From NCBI GenBank assembly GCA_017962235.1, contig JAGCVS010000021.1:1-64000 (forward strand): a stretch of 64,000 bases of DNA, written 5' to 3'. Each line of letters begins with the position of its first letter. Position 1 is the first letter of the stretch. Under the pieces are notes generated by a model. The model did no database searches and was not told the origin of the DNA. It saw nothing but the letters and a program-made list of their open reading frames with translations. Shown here in pieces: positions 1 through 8,143 of this stretch. A program made the translations under genes and the position numbers. This DNA is from Bacteroidales bacterium. Lineage in GTDB: Bacteria > Bacteroidota > Bacteroidia > Bacteroidales > UBA932.

Positions 1-81
1 CTTCGGAGTTATCTCTCTAAAGAATCTTCGCTTGCTCTTTTCTTGCTTGCTTGTACTTTTGTCTTCCAATAATTCAATCAA
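1..81 (-). CDS. Possible N-terminus of a leftward gene (partial at window edge)
   Basis: A frame opening with TTG at 81 stays open to base 1 (27 codons, reading MIELLEDKSTSKQEKSKRRF and onward). A purine-rich GGAGG-like stretch lies just upstream, and a good leftward promoter sits at 110-140. The Lys/Arg-rich start suggests a cytoplasmic protein, but too little is visible to name it. The start codon is uncertain because no in-frame ATG exists. It could also be an untranslated leader of a gene lying further left. Confidence 0.25.
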   Translation of the reverse strand, partial: MIELLEDKSTSKQEKSKRRFFREITPK

Positions 82-109
82 CTTCCCCCCTCCCTCCGGA
101 AAGGGACTG

Positions 110-140
110 CAAAGATACACATCTTTTCTTTCCCTCCAAA
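110..140 (-). promoter_or_regulatory. Leftward Bacteroidota-type promoter
   Basis: On the minus strand TTTG (140-137), a 19-base spacer and TATCTTTG (117-110) match the Bacteroidota housekeeping promoter pattern. It would drive the gene that leaves the window on the left. A rightward TACTTTTG box at 54-61 could serve the chromate transporter genes. Confidence 0.55.
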
Positions 141-179
141 TTTTTTCCGTATTTTCGCGGAAGATTGTTCAAAAGGGTG

Positions 180-722
180 ATGAAAAGCTATTGGAACCTC
201 TTCTGGACCTTTGTCAAGGTGAGCGCTTTTACCATCGGAGGCGGCATGGCCATGGTGGCCGTGGTGCGCGACATCCTTGTAGAAAAACGCAAATGGATGA
301 CAGACGATGAGTTCATGGACATCCTGGCAATCTCTCAGACGCTCCCGGGACTGATGGCGGTGAACACCGCAATATTTATCGGCTACCGGCTGATGGGTAC
401 CAAAGGGAGCATCGTGGCCACGCTGGGCAGCATCCTCCCGCCGTTCGTCATTATCCTGGCCATCGCCATGCTGTTCACCGGCTATCGTGACAACGAGGTG
501 GTGGAGGCAATCTTCAAGGGAATCCGTCCCGCAGTGGTGGCGCTCATAGCGGTGCCCACAATAAAGATGGCCCTGCACCAGAAGTGGAACTGGATATACG
601 GTATCATCGCCATCGCCACCATGCTGCTCATCGCCCTGCTCAACTTCTCACCTATATATATAATATTGGTAGTGGGCGTCATCGCCGCCGCCATCGCTAA
701 ATACAGGGAGGCGCGGCAATGA
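180..722 (+). CDS. Chromate transporter (CHR) family half-protein, first of a pair
   Basis: This 180-residue integral membrane protein has the CHR-family signature near its start: a FxxxSAFTIGGGMAMV segment followed by ISQTLPGLMAVNTA. These regions line the predicted substrate site. Family members act as inner-membrane transporters for chromate or, more often naturally, sulfate-like anions. Short CHR proteins of about 180 residues work as adjacent pairs that together equal one long CHR protein, and the next gene supplies the other half. The start at 180 is preferred over an in-frame ATG at 51, because the extra 43 residues do not look like CHR sequence. Its stop overlaps the next start by ATGA at 719-722, implying translational coupling. 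Actual substrate is not shown by the sequence. Confidence 0.88.
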   Translation: MKSYWNLFWTFVKVSAFTIGGGMAMVAVVRDILVEKRKWMTDDEFMDILAISQTLPGLMAVNTAIFIGYRLMGTKGSIVATLGSILPPFVIILAIAMLFTGYRDNEVVEAIFKGIRPAVVALIAVPTIKMALHQKWNWIYGIIAIATMLLIALLNFSPIYIILVVGVIAAAIAKYREARQ

Positions 723-1273
723 TATTCTTTGAACTCTTCTACACATTCTTCTTTATTGGAATGTTCACCATCGGCGGCGGATATGCAATGATATCGCTGA
801 TCCAGCACCAGGTGGTGGCGGTACACGGCTGGATAAGCGCGGAGGCTTTTACCGATATAATCGCGGTGAGCCAGATGACGCCGGGTCCAATCGGCATAAA
901 CAGCGCCACATATATCGGCTACAGCGTGATAGAGGCGATGGGTTATTCCCCCGCCGCATGCATCGCCGGCAGTGCGCTGGCCACCGGCGCGGTGGTGCTG
1001 CCATCCTTCCTTATCACATACTGGATCTGCCGCTTGTACCTGCGCATAAAAAACAACACGGCGTTTGCCGCCGTGTTGAATGTTTTTAAGCCACTTGTGA
1101 TTGGGCTGCTGGGCGCCGCGGCGCTTTCGCTTATCACTCCTGCCACTTTCCCGAGCTATATCAGCTGGATAATATTTGCAGCAGCTTTTGCCCTCTCTAT
1201 GTGGACCCGCCTGGGACCGATTTTGATAATTATCGCAGCCGGCGTGGCGGGTTTTCTGATCTATTATCCGTAG
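719..1273 (+). CDS. Chromate transporter (CHR) family half-protein, second of a pair
   Basis: This is a 184-residue membrane protein homologous to its upstream neighbour. It has FxxxGMFTIGGGYAMI at residues about 11-25 and SQMTPGPIGINSATYIGY further on, the matching CHR half-domain motifs. Several hydrophobic helices follow, ending in a hydrophobic C-terminus. The four-base ATGA overlap with the preceding gene supports co-translation and a heterodimeric transporter. The anion carried cannot be inferred; chromate resistance is a family label rather than evidence here. Confidence 0.88.
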   Translation: MIFFELFYTFFFIGMFTIGGGYAMISLIQHQVVAVHGWISAEAFTDIIAVSQMTPGPIGINSATYIGYSVIEAMGYSPAACIAGSALATGAVVLPSFLITYWICRLYLRIKNNTAFAAVLNVFKPLVIGLLGAAALSLITPATFPSYISWIIFAAAFALSMWTRLGPILIIIAAGVAGFLIYYP

Positions 1274-1276
1274 AGA

Positions 1277-2278
1277 TTAATACTTCTCGAGAGTCATCTC
1301 GACTTTAAGCTGATACTCCTCGTTGGTCTTGGTAATGACGTGTGCAAAGATCGCGAAGTCGCACGTTTCATCTTCATTTACTTTGATGGAAGCGGTGCTG
1401 TCGTCCTTGATAGTGATATCCTTGACCATACCTTTGAGGATAGCGCCAAAGTTAGCTGCGGGATCTGCCATGAAAGCAGGGTCACAGTTGTATACATACG
1501 GGGCACGGACGGGAAGTTTAGCATCCTGGAAAGTGGACTTGACGAACGATACGGTAATCGCACCAAAGGAAGAGAGTGACAGTTTGTCCACGTTCATGTG
1601 GTAAGGATACTTGCTGCTGTCCAGCTTGAGACCCTTCTCCTTCAGATAAGCGAGTATCTCGTTGATGTCGCAGCCGGTGAAGCGGCGGCCGACGGTCTGC
1701 TTGATACCTGTACCTGAACCCTCGATAAACAGACCGGTGGGTTTCCAGTCACGGCAGATGTTAGTGGTGTATACGGTCTCGGGGGCCTGTTCAGGAACAG
1801 TTGCCTCAACATTATCGATTACAGGTTCACCATCCTCTTTGATGGTTACGACAGCTGTGGCCTGGCCATCTTCTTCCTTCAATTCAATGGTTATTGTACC
1901 GAAGCCTTCGATAGAGTAATCCACAGCGTTGCCGGCACCGTCTTTTGCGGTGTAAGGGTGTACCTCATAATAATCCGGAATGACAGCTTCACCAGCCTTG
2001 GTGAGTGCAGCCTGGTTTACAATCTCCTTGAAACCGAGGGTTGCAGTACCGCTACCGTTAAAGTCGTAAGAAACAAGCTTGCGGCTCTTGGAGGTGGTGG
2101 TGATGTCGTAGTCACCAACGGTACCTGCAGTTATGTACTCTGCGAATACGGTGGGCTGCAGAACGGGCATTTCCTCAACGGGATTGGGTTTCGGTTGTTT
2201 TTTGCAAGATGCAGCCATAAGGGATACCATCATGGGCACCATTACAGCTACTGTGAGAATGCGTAAAGTCTTTTTCAT
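1277..2278 (-). CDS. Hypothetical lipoprotein
   Basis: The 333-residue product begins with a signal peptide ending in a lipobox (LMAASC, Cys about 25), followed by a Lys/Pro-rich linker, so it is probably anchored to an outer membrane or the periplasmic face. The mature part is rich in beta-forming Thr/Val/Asp segments and acidic residues. I recognise no enzyme motif. It lies 16 bases downstream of the outer-membrane barrel gene and shares its orientation, so both are likely expressed from the promoter at 3211-3240. It could be a surface protein partnered with that barrel. Function unknown. Confidence 0.7.
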   Translation of the reverse strand: MKKTLRILTVAVMVPMMVSLMAASCKKQPKPNPVEEMPVLQPTVFAEYITAGTVGDYDITTTSKSRKLVSYDFNGSGTATLGFKEIVNQAALTKAGEAVIPDYYEVHPYTAKDGAGNAVDYSIEGFGTITIELKEEDGQATAVVTIKEDGEPVIDNVEATVPEQAPETVYTTNICRDWKPTGLFIEGSGTGIKQTVGRRFTGCDINEILAYLKEKGLKLDSSKYPYHMNVDKLSLSSFGAITVSFVKSTFQDAKLPVRAPYVYNCDPAFMADPAANFGAILKGMVKDITIKDDSTASIKVNEDETCDFAIFAHVITKTNEEYQLKVEMTLEKY

Positions 2279-2294
2279 GATTTTTATTTGATTG

Positions 2295-3170
2295 TTAGAA
2301 TATCCTTACATTGAGTCTCAGCCTTGTCATGGGGAACCAGCCGAAACTCTTATACTTGTTAACCTGATCTATGATATCCTGATGCTTGGCGACTTCTGCA
2401 TCGTCCCAGCCGGCGATATCCCTTATAACGACATCGGTAGTAATCTCAACATCTTCGCCATCGAGGTTGTATGTATAAACCTTGAAGCCTGCGGGGTTGT
2501 AGAGTGCACCCAGGTCCAGACCCAGGCTTACGCGTCCGCGGGGAACTGCACGGCCGAAACCGATGCCGACATAGGGTTTGAGACCCTCCCAGATATAATC
2601 CATACCTGCCATGCGGACATCTGCCTTTATCTGACCGTTCTTATCTGTACCTACGCGTTCGCCACCCAACACGATATATGCGTTGTTGTACTCTGCGGGG
2701 TCGCAGGGCAGCGGCTCAGTCCACACGTCAATCAGGTGGGAATCGCCGGTGAAGGCACCCACGGTGAAGTGGAAAAGGCTGGTCTTGCTGGGATAGAGGT
2801 CAACGAGCAGCTTGAACTGGCTTGTACCGGTACGACCACCCAGATCCAGAGATGAACCATCGGGGATCTTGAAGCTCTCTTTAATATCGTCGGGGAGCGA
2901 TTCGGTGGGGAAGCTCAAATAGGGAGCAACATACTGGCCGTAAGGCTGCTGCAGATATGAAGGAACATTTTTGGTGGATAACTGGCTGAAAGAATAGCCC
3001 AGACGGATCTGGATATTCCTGTTTACAGTAACGCCCACCTCACCGCCAAAACCGTCGAGACCGGCTGTTACACCGACTCCGAGGTGGTTGAAGAAGAAAG
3101 CGTCATCTTGGGAGAAAGCTGTTACGGGCAGCATCAGCGCCGCAAGCAGTATGATACCAAGTTTTTTCAT
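2295..3170 (-). CDS. Outer-membrane beta-barrel protein, hypothetical
   Basis: A 291-residue protein with a cleavable signal peptide (MKKLGIILLAALMLPVTAFS, cut before QDD). The mature sequence alternates aromatic and glycine-rich strands such as GVGVTAGLDGFGGEVGVTVN and ends in NVRIF, the terminal aromatic residue typical of BAM-inserted barrels. No specific family is recognised; it resembles the generic porin-family or OMP_b-brl proteins of Bacteroidota. The next gene on the same strand encodes a lipoprotein, suggesting a two-gene operon for an envelope function. Confidence 0.7.
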   Translation of the reverse strand: MKKLGIILLAALMLPVTAFSQDDAFFFNHLGVGVTAGLDGFGGEVGVTVNRNIQIRLGYSFSQLSTKNVPSYLQQPYGQYVAPYLSFPTESLPDDIKESFKIPDGSSLDLGGRTGTSQFKLLVDLYPSKTSLFHFTVGAFTGDSHLIDVWTEPLPCDPAEYNNAYIVLGGERVGTDKNGQIKADVRMAGMDYIWEGLKPYVGIGFGRAVPRGRVSLGLDLGALYNPAGFKVYTYNLDGEDVEITTDVVIRDIAGWDDAEVAKHQDIIDQVNKYKSFGWFPMTRLRLNVRIF

Positions 3171-3210
3171 ATACGTATATGAGTGTTTAAAATTAAATGC
3201 TTAATAACCG

Positions 3211-3240
3211 CAAATATAACCAAACTCAGCTAAAAAACAA
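3211..3240 (-). promoter_or_regulatory. Promoter for the outer-membrane protein/lipoprotein pair
   Basis: On the minus strand TTG at 3240-3238, a 19-base gap and TATATTTG at 3218-3211 match the Bacteroidota promoter. The leader to the ATG at 3170 would be about 35 bases. The promoter sits directly against the end of the carboxyltransferase gene, so the pair can be transcribed separately from it. Confidence 0.6.
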
Positions 3241-3241
3241 T

Positions 3242-5032
3242 CTACTTGCCGGGCTGGATGAAGGCCAGTATCTCGTTCTTCTTGACATTGGCGCCCTGAG
3301 CGGGGTATACAGCCACATATTTTCCGGTAGCGGGAGCTTTGATCTCTTCCAGACCGTAGTATGCCTGTACGCGGCAGATCACATCGCCTTCCTTCACCTT
3401 CTCGCCCACGTTGGGAGCGGTGGACTTGTCTGCCACATCGTACTGCCAAACCACCTGACCGGTGGTGGGAGCCTGCACAGCGACTGCCTCCGGATAGACA
3501 TCGGTAACCTTGCTGATGTCAATCTTGGGAACCTCAACCACGGCACGCTTTACAATGATGGGAGCGCCCGCCTTCTCGCGTGCCGCCTCCAGATCCTTCT
3601 CAAAGCGCTGCTTTGCCACGCCGCTCTTGTAATCGAGATACTGACGCTCGTGCATTGCCAGCTCGAAGAGCTCTTCGTCGTCCTGACCGCAGTCCCAGCC
3701 ATGCTCTTTCATCATTGCGCGGTAGTGGTCCAGCTGATCAGGATATGCATCCTGAGGTTCGCCCTCGTAGAACTCGTAACCCTTCTCCTTTGCAAGCGCC
3801 ACAATCTCCGGGGCCAGAGGGCCGGGGAGCTTGCCCGCTTTGCCCAGAATCATATTCCAGGTGTCGGGGTCTATGTTCTTCCAGCGAGGCTCGCCCTTGA
3901 TGATGCTCATCAGGTTGAGCAGCGCGGTGTTCTTTGTATACTGGCTGAACGGGGTTACCAGCGGCGGGTAACCGAGCTTGGGCCATACATATTCTACCTC
4001 CTGGAACAGCTTGACTGCAAGCTCGTCCAGGCTGAGCTCCTTCTGGCCCTGCTTCTTGAGCGACATGTTGATTGCGCCCTGGAAGCCCTTGAGGTCGGCC
4101 ATCATGGACCCCATCATGCCGCCGGGAAGGCCGCAGCCTACCAGCAGGGAGGTCATCTTGGAATTTGTGGGCTCAATGAAATAGCCCAAGAAATCATCTA
4201 TGAAACTCTGGGTGAGACGGCGAACCTCCATGTAAGCATCCATGTTCAGATCCTTTACAAGGAATCCGTCTGCCTTCATCATCTCGCGGATGGTGATCAC
4301 ATCGGGATGAACCTTACCCCATGAGAGCGGCTCCACTGCAACGTCCAGATAATCGGCGCCGGCGCGCGCTACCTCCAGCATGCTTGCGGGAGAGAAGCCG
4401 GGGCCGGTGTGGCCGTGATACTGAACCTTGATGTGGGGATATTTCTTCTTGATGCTGGCAACCAGCTGACCCAGTGCGGTGGGACGGCCGATGCCCGCCA
4501 TATCCTTGAGGGCAATCTCGTCGCAGCCGTATTCCACAACCTTATCCACAACACCCATGTAATACTCTACGGTGTGGATGGGGGAATGAGTTATGCTGAG
4601 CGCCACCTGGCTTATCATGCCCGCCTTCTTTGCATATTCAACGGAAAGACGGAGGTTGCGGTGGTCGTTCAGGCCGCAGAAAGAACGCGAAATGTTAGTG
4701 CCCTGGGCGCACTTTACCTTATACATCAGCTCGCGCACATCCTTGGGGACGGGATTCATGCGCAGCGCGTTCAAACCGCGCTCCAGCATGTGGGTCTGGA
4801 TGCCCACCTTGTTGAAAGGAGCCGTCCATTTGCGCACCGCCACGTTGGGGTTCTCGCCAAAGAGGAGATTTACCTGCTCGAACGCGCCGCCGTTGGTCTC
4901 TACGCGGTCAAAGCAACCCATGTCGATGATTGCGGGCGCAACCTGCAAAAGCTGATCTACCCTCGGGACATATTTGCCCGAAGACTGCCACATATCTCTG
5001 TAAACCAGAGAGAATTTAATTTCGCGTGCCAT
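3242..5032 (-). CDS. Pyruvate carboxylase subunit B / oxaloacetate decarboxylase alpha-type carboxyltransferase
   Basis: The 596-residue protein has an N-terminal HMGL-type TIM barrel (about 1-270), a conserved carboxyltransferase domain (about 270-470) and a C-terminal biotinyl/lipoyl-like domain (about 520-596). Metal-site residues are kept: RD at 12-13, the lysine of ALKDMAG (K176) and His-Gly-His at 206-208. Such proteins transfer a carboxyl group between carboxybiotin and pyruvate/oxaloacetate. The odd feature is the biotinyl domain: where AMKM is expected it reads QAYYGLEEI, so the acceptor lysine is a tyrosine (Y559). The subunit therefore cannot carry its own biotin at that position and probably works with a separate carrier. 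No carrier or carboxylase gene is adjacent. A leftward TAAATTTG box at 5072-5065 may be the promoter. Confidence 0.85.
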   Translation of the reverse strand: MAREIKFSLVYRDMWQSSGKYVPRVDQLLQVAPAIIDMGCFDRVETNGGAFEQVNLLFGENPNVAVRKWTAPFNKVGIQTHMLERGLNALRMNPVPKDVRELMYKVKCAQGTNISRSFCGLNDHRNLRLSVEYAKKAGMISQVALSITHSPIHTVEYYMGVVDKVVEYGCDEIALKDMAGIGRPTALGQLVASIKKKYPHIKVQYHGHTGPGFSPASMLEVARAGADYLDVAVEPLSWGKVHPDVITIREMMKADGFLVKDLNMDAYMEVRRLTQSFIDDFLGYFIEPTNSKMTSLLVGCGLPGGMMGSMMADLKGFQGAINMSLKKQGQKELSLDELAVKLFQEVEYVWPKLGYPPLVTPFSQYTKNTALLNLMSIIKGEPRWKNIDPDTWNMILGKAGKLPGPLAPEIVALAKEKGYEFYEGEPQDAYPDQLDHYRAMMKEHGWDCGQDDEELFELAMHERQYLDYKSGVAKQRFEKDLEAAREKAGAPIIVKRAVVEVPKIDISKVTDVYPEAVAVQAPTTGQVVWQYDVADKSTAPNVGEKVKEGDVICRVQAYYGLEEIKAPATGKYVAVYPAQGANVKKNEILAFIQPGK

Positions 5033-5083
5033 TAAAGATTTAATTTCATTTGTTCAATAGGCGGCAAATTTAGCAAAAAAATG

Positions 5084-5112
5084 TTGGATATTGGAAAAAA
5101 TGTTTACCTTTG
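5084..5112 (+). promoter_or_regulatory. Promoter for tRNA-His and probably rpsP-rimM
   Basis: TTG at 5084-5086, an 18-base spacer and TACCTTTG at 5105-5112 form a strong Bacteroidota promoter 15 bases before the tRNA. No other promoter was seen before rpsP. Confidence 0.65.
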
Positions 5113-5127
5113 CCGTCCGCAATACAC

Positions 5128-5205
5128 GGTGCCTGTAGTTCAGTTGGTTAGAGCGTCAGATTGTGGTTCTGAATGTCGTGGGTTCGAGTCCCACCAGGCA
5201 CCCCA
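5128..5205 (+). tRNA. tRNA-His (GTG)
   Basis: A full cloverleaf folds here. The acceptor stem pairs GTGCCTG with CAGGCAC, with the extra G at -1 opposite C73 that marks histidine tRNAs. The anticodon loop TTGTGGT lies at 5161-5167 with anticodon GTG at 5163-5165. The T-arm is GTGGGTTCGAGTCCCAC. CCA is encoded at 5203-5205. Confidence 0.95.
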
Positions 5206-5207
5206 GG

Positions 5208-5228
5208 CCTCTTCTCGTGAAGAAGAGG
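5208..5228 (+). other. Hairpin between tRNA-His and rpsP
   Basis: CCTCTTCT (5208-5215) and AGAAGAGG (5221-5228) form an 8-bp perfect stem with a 5-base loop. There is no T-run, so it is probably a tRNA processing or mRNA 5'-end structure rather than a terminator. It lets tRNA-His and rpsP share one transcript. Confidence 0.5.
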
Positions 5229-5263
5229 GAGTTAGAATTATTAACTTTTAAAATGTTTACACA

Positions 5264-5827
5264 ATGGCTGTAAAGATTCGCCTGGCTCGCCATGGCAAGA
5301 AAAACTTCGCATTTTACCACATCGTGGTAGCTGATTCCCGCGCACCCCGTAACGGTCGTTACATCGAGCAGCTCGGTACCTACAATCCCAACACCAATCC
5401 CGCAAACATCGTTGTCAACAGCGAGCGCGCACTCTATTGGCTTGGCGTAGGTGCTCAGCCCACTCCCACCACCCGTCGCATCCTCTCTTATGAAGGTATC
5501 CTTCTTAAGAAGCACCTTGCAGGCGGCGTAGCAAAGGGCGCTCTCACTGAAGAGCAGGCCGCTGCAAAATGGGACGCTTGGAAGGCAGAGCGCGACGCTA
5601 AGGTTGCCGCTAAGGTTTCCAGCGTTGCTGCCGGCAAGCGTGACGCTGCCAAGGCCGCTAAAGAGGCTGAGGCTAAGGTTAACGACGCACGCGCAGAGGC
5701 TATCGCAAAGAAGAAAGCAGAAGAAGCTGAAGCTGCCCGCAAGGCTGCAGAAGAGGCTAAGGCTGCTGAAGCCGAGACCGCAGAGGCCGAGGCTCCCGCT
5801 GAAGAGCCCGCTGCTGAGCAGGAGTAA
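5264..5827 (+). CDS. rpsP: 30S ribosomal protein S16
   Basis: The first 80 or so residues are canonical S16 ([20 protein letters not shown], then [19 protein letters not shown]). S16 binds the 5' domain of 16S rRNA and is needed for 30S assembly. At 187 residues it is about twice the usual bacterial length. The extra C-terminal part (about 100-187) is a highly charged Ala/Glu/Lys coiled-coil-like tail, a form seen in Bacteroidota S16 proteins. rimM follows after six bases, a conserved pairing with a 30S maturation factor. The nearest promoter lies upstream of tRNA-His, so the tRNA and rpsP are likely co-transcribed. Confidence 0.96.
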   Translation: MAVKIRLARHGKKNFAFYHIVVADSRAPRNGRYIEQLGTYNPNTNPANIVVNSERALYWLGVGAQPTPTTRRILSYEGILLKKHLAGGVAKGALTEEQAAAKWDAWKAERDAKVAAKVSSVAAGKRDAAKAAKEAEAKVNDARAEAIAKKKAEEAEAARKAAEEAKAAEAETAEAEAPAEEPAAEQE

Positions 5828-5833
5828 TCTGCG

Positions 5834-6292
5834 ATGCGCATCCTCAAATCGTACGGCAATGAAGGCGGCGTGATTATCAGCGCGCCGGAAGTCGATATCG
5901 AAGAGAGGGCAAACGAACCGGTGTTCATCGAATTCGATGGACTGCCGGTTCCTTTTTTTATACAGGAAGTAACCCCCCGAGGCGGTGCAAAATACTATCT
6001 CAAGCTGGAAGACATAGACTCTCTGGCGCAGGCAGAGGAGTTGGTGGGCATGGAGCCCTATTTCAACGATGAAGACGACGAAGATGGCGAAGACATCGTT
6101 GGCTTCACGCTGCTTGACCAGAACGGGAAGGCGGTTGGCGAGATAACCGCGTTTGAAGACATCCCCGGCAACCCATGCATTGAGATAAGTTCAGGCGCAC
6201 TTATCCCCTGCCCCGAGGAGTGCATCATTGATGTCGATCCCGACAGAAAAACAATCAGACTTCAGATTGCAGAAGGGCTGCTGAACCTTTAA
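5834..6292 (+). CDS. rimM: 16S rRNA processing protein RimM
   Basis: RimM binds S19 on the 30S head and helps mature the 3' domain of 16S rRNA. The 152-residue product begins directly in the first RimM beta strand (MRILKSYGNEGGVIISAP). It ends in a PRC-barrel domain with VGEITAFEDIPGNPCIEI and LIPCPEECI. It is shorter than the enterobacterial protein (about 180 residues), which is usual in this phylum. Its position right after rpsP supports the call. The last four bases overlap tail-to-tail with def on the other strand, so no terminator separates them. Confidence 0.9.
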   Translation: MRILKSYGNEGGVIISAPEVDIEERANEPVFIEFDGLPVPFFIQEVTPRGGAKYYLKLEDIDSLAQAEELVGMEPYFNDEDDEDGEDIVGFTLLDQNGKAVGEITAFEDIPGNPCIEISSGALIPCPEECIIDVDPDRKTIRLQIAEGLLNL

Positions 6293-6855
6293 GACTTGTC
6301 CAGCTTGCTGCGATAGTCGGTGCGTGCCAGACCCCTGGAAATATTGTTGAGACGCTTTGCAAGTATCTTGCGGCGGATGGGCGCAGCCTTGTCTGTGAAG
6401 AGCACTCCGTCCAGATGGTCCATCTCGTGCTGGATCATGCGCGCGGCAAAGTCGTCGAAAGTCTCCTCTTTCTGCTCCAGATTCTCATCAAAGTAGCGCA
6501 CGGTGATGGTCTTGGGACGCCTGATGCCGGCGTCCACGTTGGGGATGGAGAGGCATCCTTCTTCATATTCAGATATCTCCTCGCTTTCAGACAGCACCTC
6601 CGGGTTTATCATCTTGCGCACAAAGCCCTTGAGATAAGGGTAATTCTCCGCCACCTCGTTGCCGTCAACCACCAGCATCCGTTCGCTCACACCCACCTGC
6701 GGGGCGGCCAGACCGCAGCCGTTGGCATTGTGCATGGTCTCATGCATATCGTTGAAGAAGGCCTGTACCTTGGCTTTGTCGGCCTTTGCTAAATCCACTT
6801 CTGCAGCACGTTCGCGCAGCACGGTGGATCCGTAGAGATAGATTGGCAATATCAT
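6289..6855 (-). CDS. def: Peptide deformylase
   Basis: This metalloenzyme removes the N-formyl group from nascent proteins. All three family motifs are present: GLAAPQVG, EGCLSIP (metal-binding Cys) and HEMDHLDG (the HExxH metal/catalytic motif). The protein is 188 residues from the ATG at 6855, which gives the expected MILPIYLYG start; nine extra upstream residues in the same frame do not fit the family. It lies immediately downstream of ruvX on the same strand with little or no spacer, so the two are probably co-transcribed. Confidence 0.95.
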   Translation of the reverse strand: MILPIYLYGSTVLRERAAEVDLAKADKAKVQAFFNDMHETMHNANGCGLAAPQVGVSERMLVVDGNEVAENYPYLKGFVRKMINPEVLSESEEISEYEEGCLSIPNVDAGIRRPKTITVRYFDENLEQKEETFDDFAARMIQHEMDHLDGVLFTDKAAPIRRKILAKRLNNISRGLARTDYRSKLDKS

Positions 6856-6865
6856 AGTTCCTTCA

Positions 6866-7291
6866 TTATTCTTTCTGTGCATCGGGGCGGTCCAGCCATG
6901 TCTGGAGGATGATGGCGGCGGATATCTTGTCCACAGCCTCCTTCTCGCGACGGGCCATCTTCTTCATCCCGCCGTCTATCATGGCGCGGTGTGCCAGCAC
7001 CGATGTGAACCGCTCGTCTTCCAGGGTCACCGGGATTCCCGGAAACCGCTTCTTGAGCAGGTTCAAAAAGGCATCCACATCGCGCGCCGCCTCGCTGGGG
7101 GTGTTGTCCAGGTTCATCGGATAGCCCACCACGAACCGGATAATGGTCTCATTCTGCGCGTATTTTTGAAGATAATCTATTATATTTGCAGAATGGACAG
7201 TGTCCAGAGCCGATGCGAATACCATCGTGGGGTCGCTTACCGCCAACCCTGTGCGTTTGCGCCCGTAGTCGATGCCTATTATTCTGTTCAT
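6866..7291 (-). CDS. ruvX: YqgF/RuvX family putative pre-16S rRNA nuclease
   Basis: The 141-residue protein has the RNase H-like fold signature IGIDYGRKRTGLAVSD at its start (first catalytic Asp) and DERFTSVLA in the middle (second acidic motif). A third acidic region, KISAAIILQTWLD, closes the site. Family members mature the 5' end of 16S rRNA; an older label is Holliday-junction resolvase-like. It precedes def on the same strand. A leftward TAACTTTG box at 7304-7297 sits next to the start, which would give a very short or absent leader. Confidence 0.92.
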   Translation of the reverse strand: MNRIIGIDYGRKRTGLAVSDPTMVFASALDTVHSANIIDYLQKYAQNETIIRFVVGYPMNLDNTPSEAARDVDAFLNLLKKRFPGIPVTLEDERFTSVLAHRAMIDGGMKKMARREKEAVDKISAAIILQTWLDRPDAQKE

Positions 7292-7311
7292 CGGCGCAAA
7301 GTTAGTTTATT

Positions 7312-8142
7312 ATGCCCAAAAACAGAAATAGTTATGATTTTACCGTGAGCGGCGAAGGCGGCAGCAGGCGGATCTTTGGCTTCAATGCCACCCGTGGCTG
7401 GGTCATAACCGCCCTTATCGCAGCCATATTGGCGGTGATGGCGCTCACATATCTGCTGATAGACTTCACCCCCTTGAAGCAGACCATTAAGGGATACCCC
7501 TCCCGCCAGAGCCGCGAGCAGGCTCTGGAAAACCGCCTCAAGGTGGATTCCCTTGAGAAGCAGGTTTCACTATGGGCATTTCAGATTGGCAATATCCAGC
7601 GGGTGCTCAGTGGCCGCGAGCCTATAGATCTGGACAGCATCGCCACCATGCAGGGGGCGGACGGCGACATGTATGCAGCCATGTATGCTCATCAGGATTC
7701 CGTGCTGCGCGGAATCGTGGAGAAAGAGATGGCGATGGCCGGCAAGGGCTCCGGTCTGGACGGCCAGATAGAGGGGCTCAAGTTCTTCACCCCGGTGAAA
7801 GGCATGGTCACAGAGCCGTTCAACCAGGCCATCAACCACCCCTACATAGACATTTCTGCAGAAGAGAACACCCCCGTGTACAGCGTGCTTGACGGCACCG
7901 TGATAGGCGCCGACTGGAGCGAAGATTACGGCTACGTGATGACCATACAGCACAGCAACGATCTGATATCGGTTTACAAGCACAACGACCGGTTGCTCCA
8001 GAAAACCGGAGACAAGGTAAAGGTGGGCACGCCGATAGCCAGCGTGGGCAACACCGGCCGCCTGTCCACCGCCGCCCATCTCCATTTTGAGCTGTGGCAC
8101 GCCGGAGAAGCCATTGACCCCGCACTTTATATCAACTTCTGA
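7312..8142 (+). CDS. M23 (LytM) family metallopeptidase, membrane-anchored
   Basis: A 276-residue protein with a cytoplasmic N-terminus, one transmembrane helix (about 29-52), a periplasmic stalk and a C-terminal LytM peptidase domain. The zinc ligands and catalytic residues are intact: His and Asp in NHPYIDIS, and HLHFELW near the end. It should cut peptide cross-links in murein. This contrasts with the EnvC-like protein at 44819-45982, which lacks these residues. The gene ends one base before dxr starts, so they are probably in one transcript. Confidence 0.9.
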   Translation: MPKNRNSYDFTVSGEGGSRRIFGFNATRGWVITALIAAILAVMALTYLLIDFTPLKQTIKGYPSRQSREQALENRLKVDSLEKQVSLWAFQIGNIQRVLSGREPIDLDSIATMQGADGDMYAAMYAHQDSVLRGIVEKEMAMAGKGSGLDGQIEGLKFFTPVKGMVTEPFNQAINHPYIDISAEENTPVYSVLDGTVIGADWSEDYGYVMTIQHSNDLISVYKHNDRLLQKTGDKVKVGTPIASVGNTGRLSTAAHLHFELWHAGEAIDPALYINF

Positions 8143-8143
8143 C

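Noticed and set aside
3197-4324. A 375-codon plus-strand frame
   Set aside because: It is antisense to the carboxyltransferase gene, whose domains are unambiguous.
7161-7188. TATTTTTG and TATATTTG boxes on the plus strand inside ruvX
   Set aside because: They may serve the M23 gene at 7312, but they are in coding sequence about 125-150 bases upstream. Such AT-rich matches are expected by chance, so I did not list them.
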